6,863 nt of DNA, taken from contig DMNP01000117.1 of assembly GCA_003452695.1 (NCBI GenBank), positions 5,868-12,730 on the forward strand. Direction: 5' to 3'. How positions within the stretch are numbered: the stretch's first letter is position 1; each line of letters starts with the position of its first letter. The DNA is from Eggerthellaceae bacterium (GTDB taxonomy: Bacteria; Actinomycetota; Coriobacteriia; Coriobacteriales; Eggerthellaceae). The notes under the pieces are model-generated. The model was not told where the DNA came from and made no database searches. It worked only from the letters and a program-made list of their open reading frames with translations. Positions 5,848-6,863 of the stretch are shown here, one piece after another. The position numbers and the translations under genes are program-made.

Positions 5848-6863
<1,016 letters not shown>

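Overview
The window is GC-rich DNA with long runs of GCC/GCG/GAC-type codons, strong AAGGAGG-type ribosome sites and a typical bacterial enolase. Together with a secreted transglutaminase-like protein that carries an InlB-type B-repeat and a Lys-rich beta domain, this suggests a Gram-positive-type high-GC anaerobe. A member of the Coriobacteriia (Eggerthellaceae-like) is the best guess. That assignment is inference from gene style only; no rRNA or other phylogenetic marker beyond enolase is present.

Layout: (1) 1-2600, minus strand: the 5' 866 codons of a large YhgE/Pip-family membrane protein whose 3' end lies outside the window. Its leader (2601-2718) has a candidate extended -10 promoter, an inverted repeat and a hairpin followed by five T, which looks like an attenuator. 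(2) 2719-3516: a gene-free stretch packed with three kinds of repeat: an 8-bp-arm inverted repeat, a four-copy 33-35 bp tandem array with small dyads that ends at a 12-bp hairpin, and three degenerate copies of a ~103 bp unit with inverted ends. (3) 3517-4887, minus: a secreted transglutaminase-like protein with lower GC than its neighbours. (4) 4943-5791, minus: an SGNH-family lipoprotein hydrolase, 55 bp upstream of the transglutaminase gene and probably cotranscribed with it. (5) 5792-5976: a divergent intergenic region with several dyads. (6) 5977-6863, plus: the first 295 codons of enolase (eno), cut by the window end.

The two middle genes both encode exported proteins with intact catalytic residues: Ser-Asp-His for the SGNH enzyme and Cys-His-Asp for the transglutaminase-like enzyme. 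They may act together on the cell envelope or on extracellular polymers, but no substrate can be read from the sequence. Enolase is an unlinked housekeeping glycolytic gene. The least explained parts are the 2.7-3.5 kb repeat cluster, the leader of the YhgE/Pip gene and the apparently leaderless start of the lipoprotein gene. I see no phage, IS, CRISPR, tRNA or rRNA genes.
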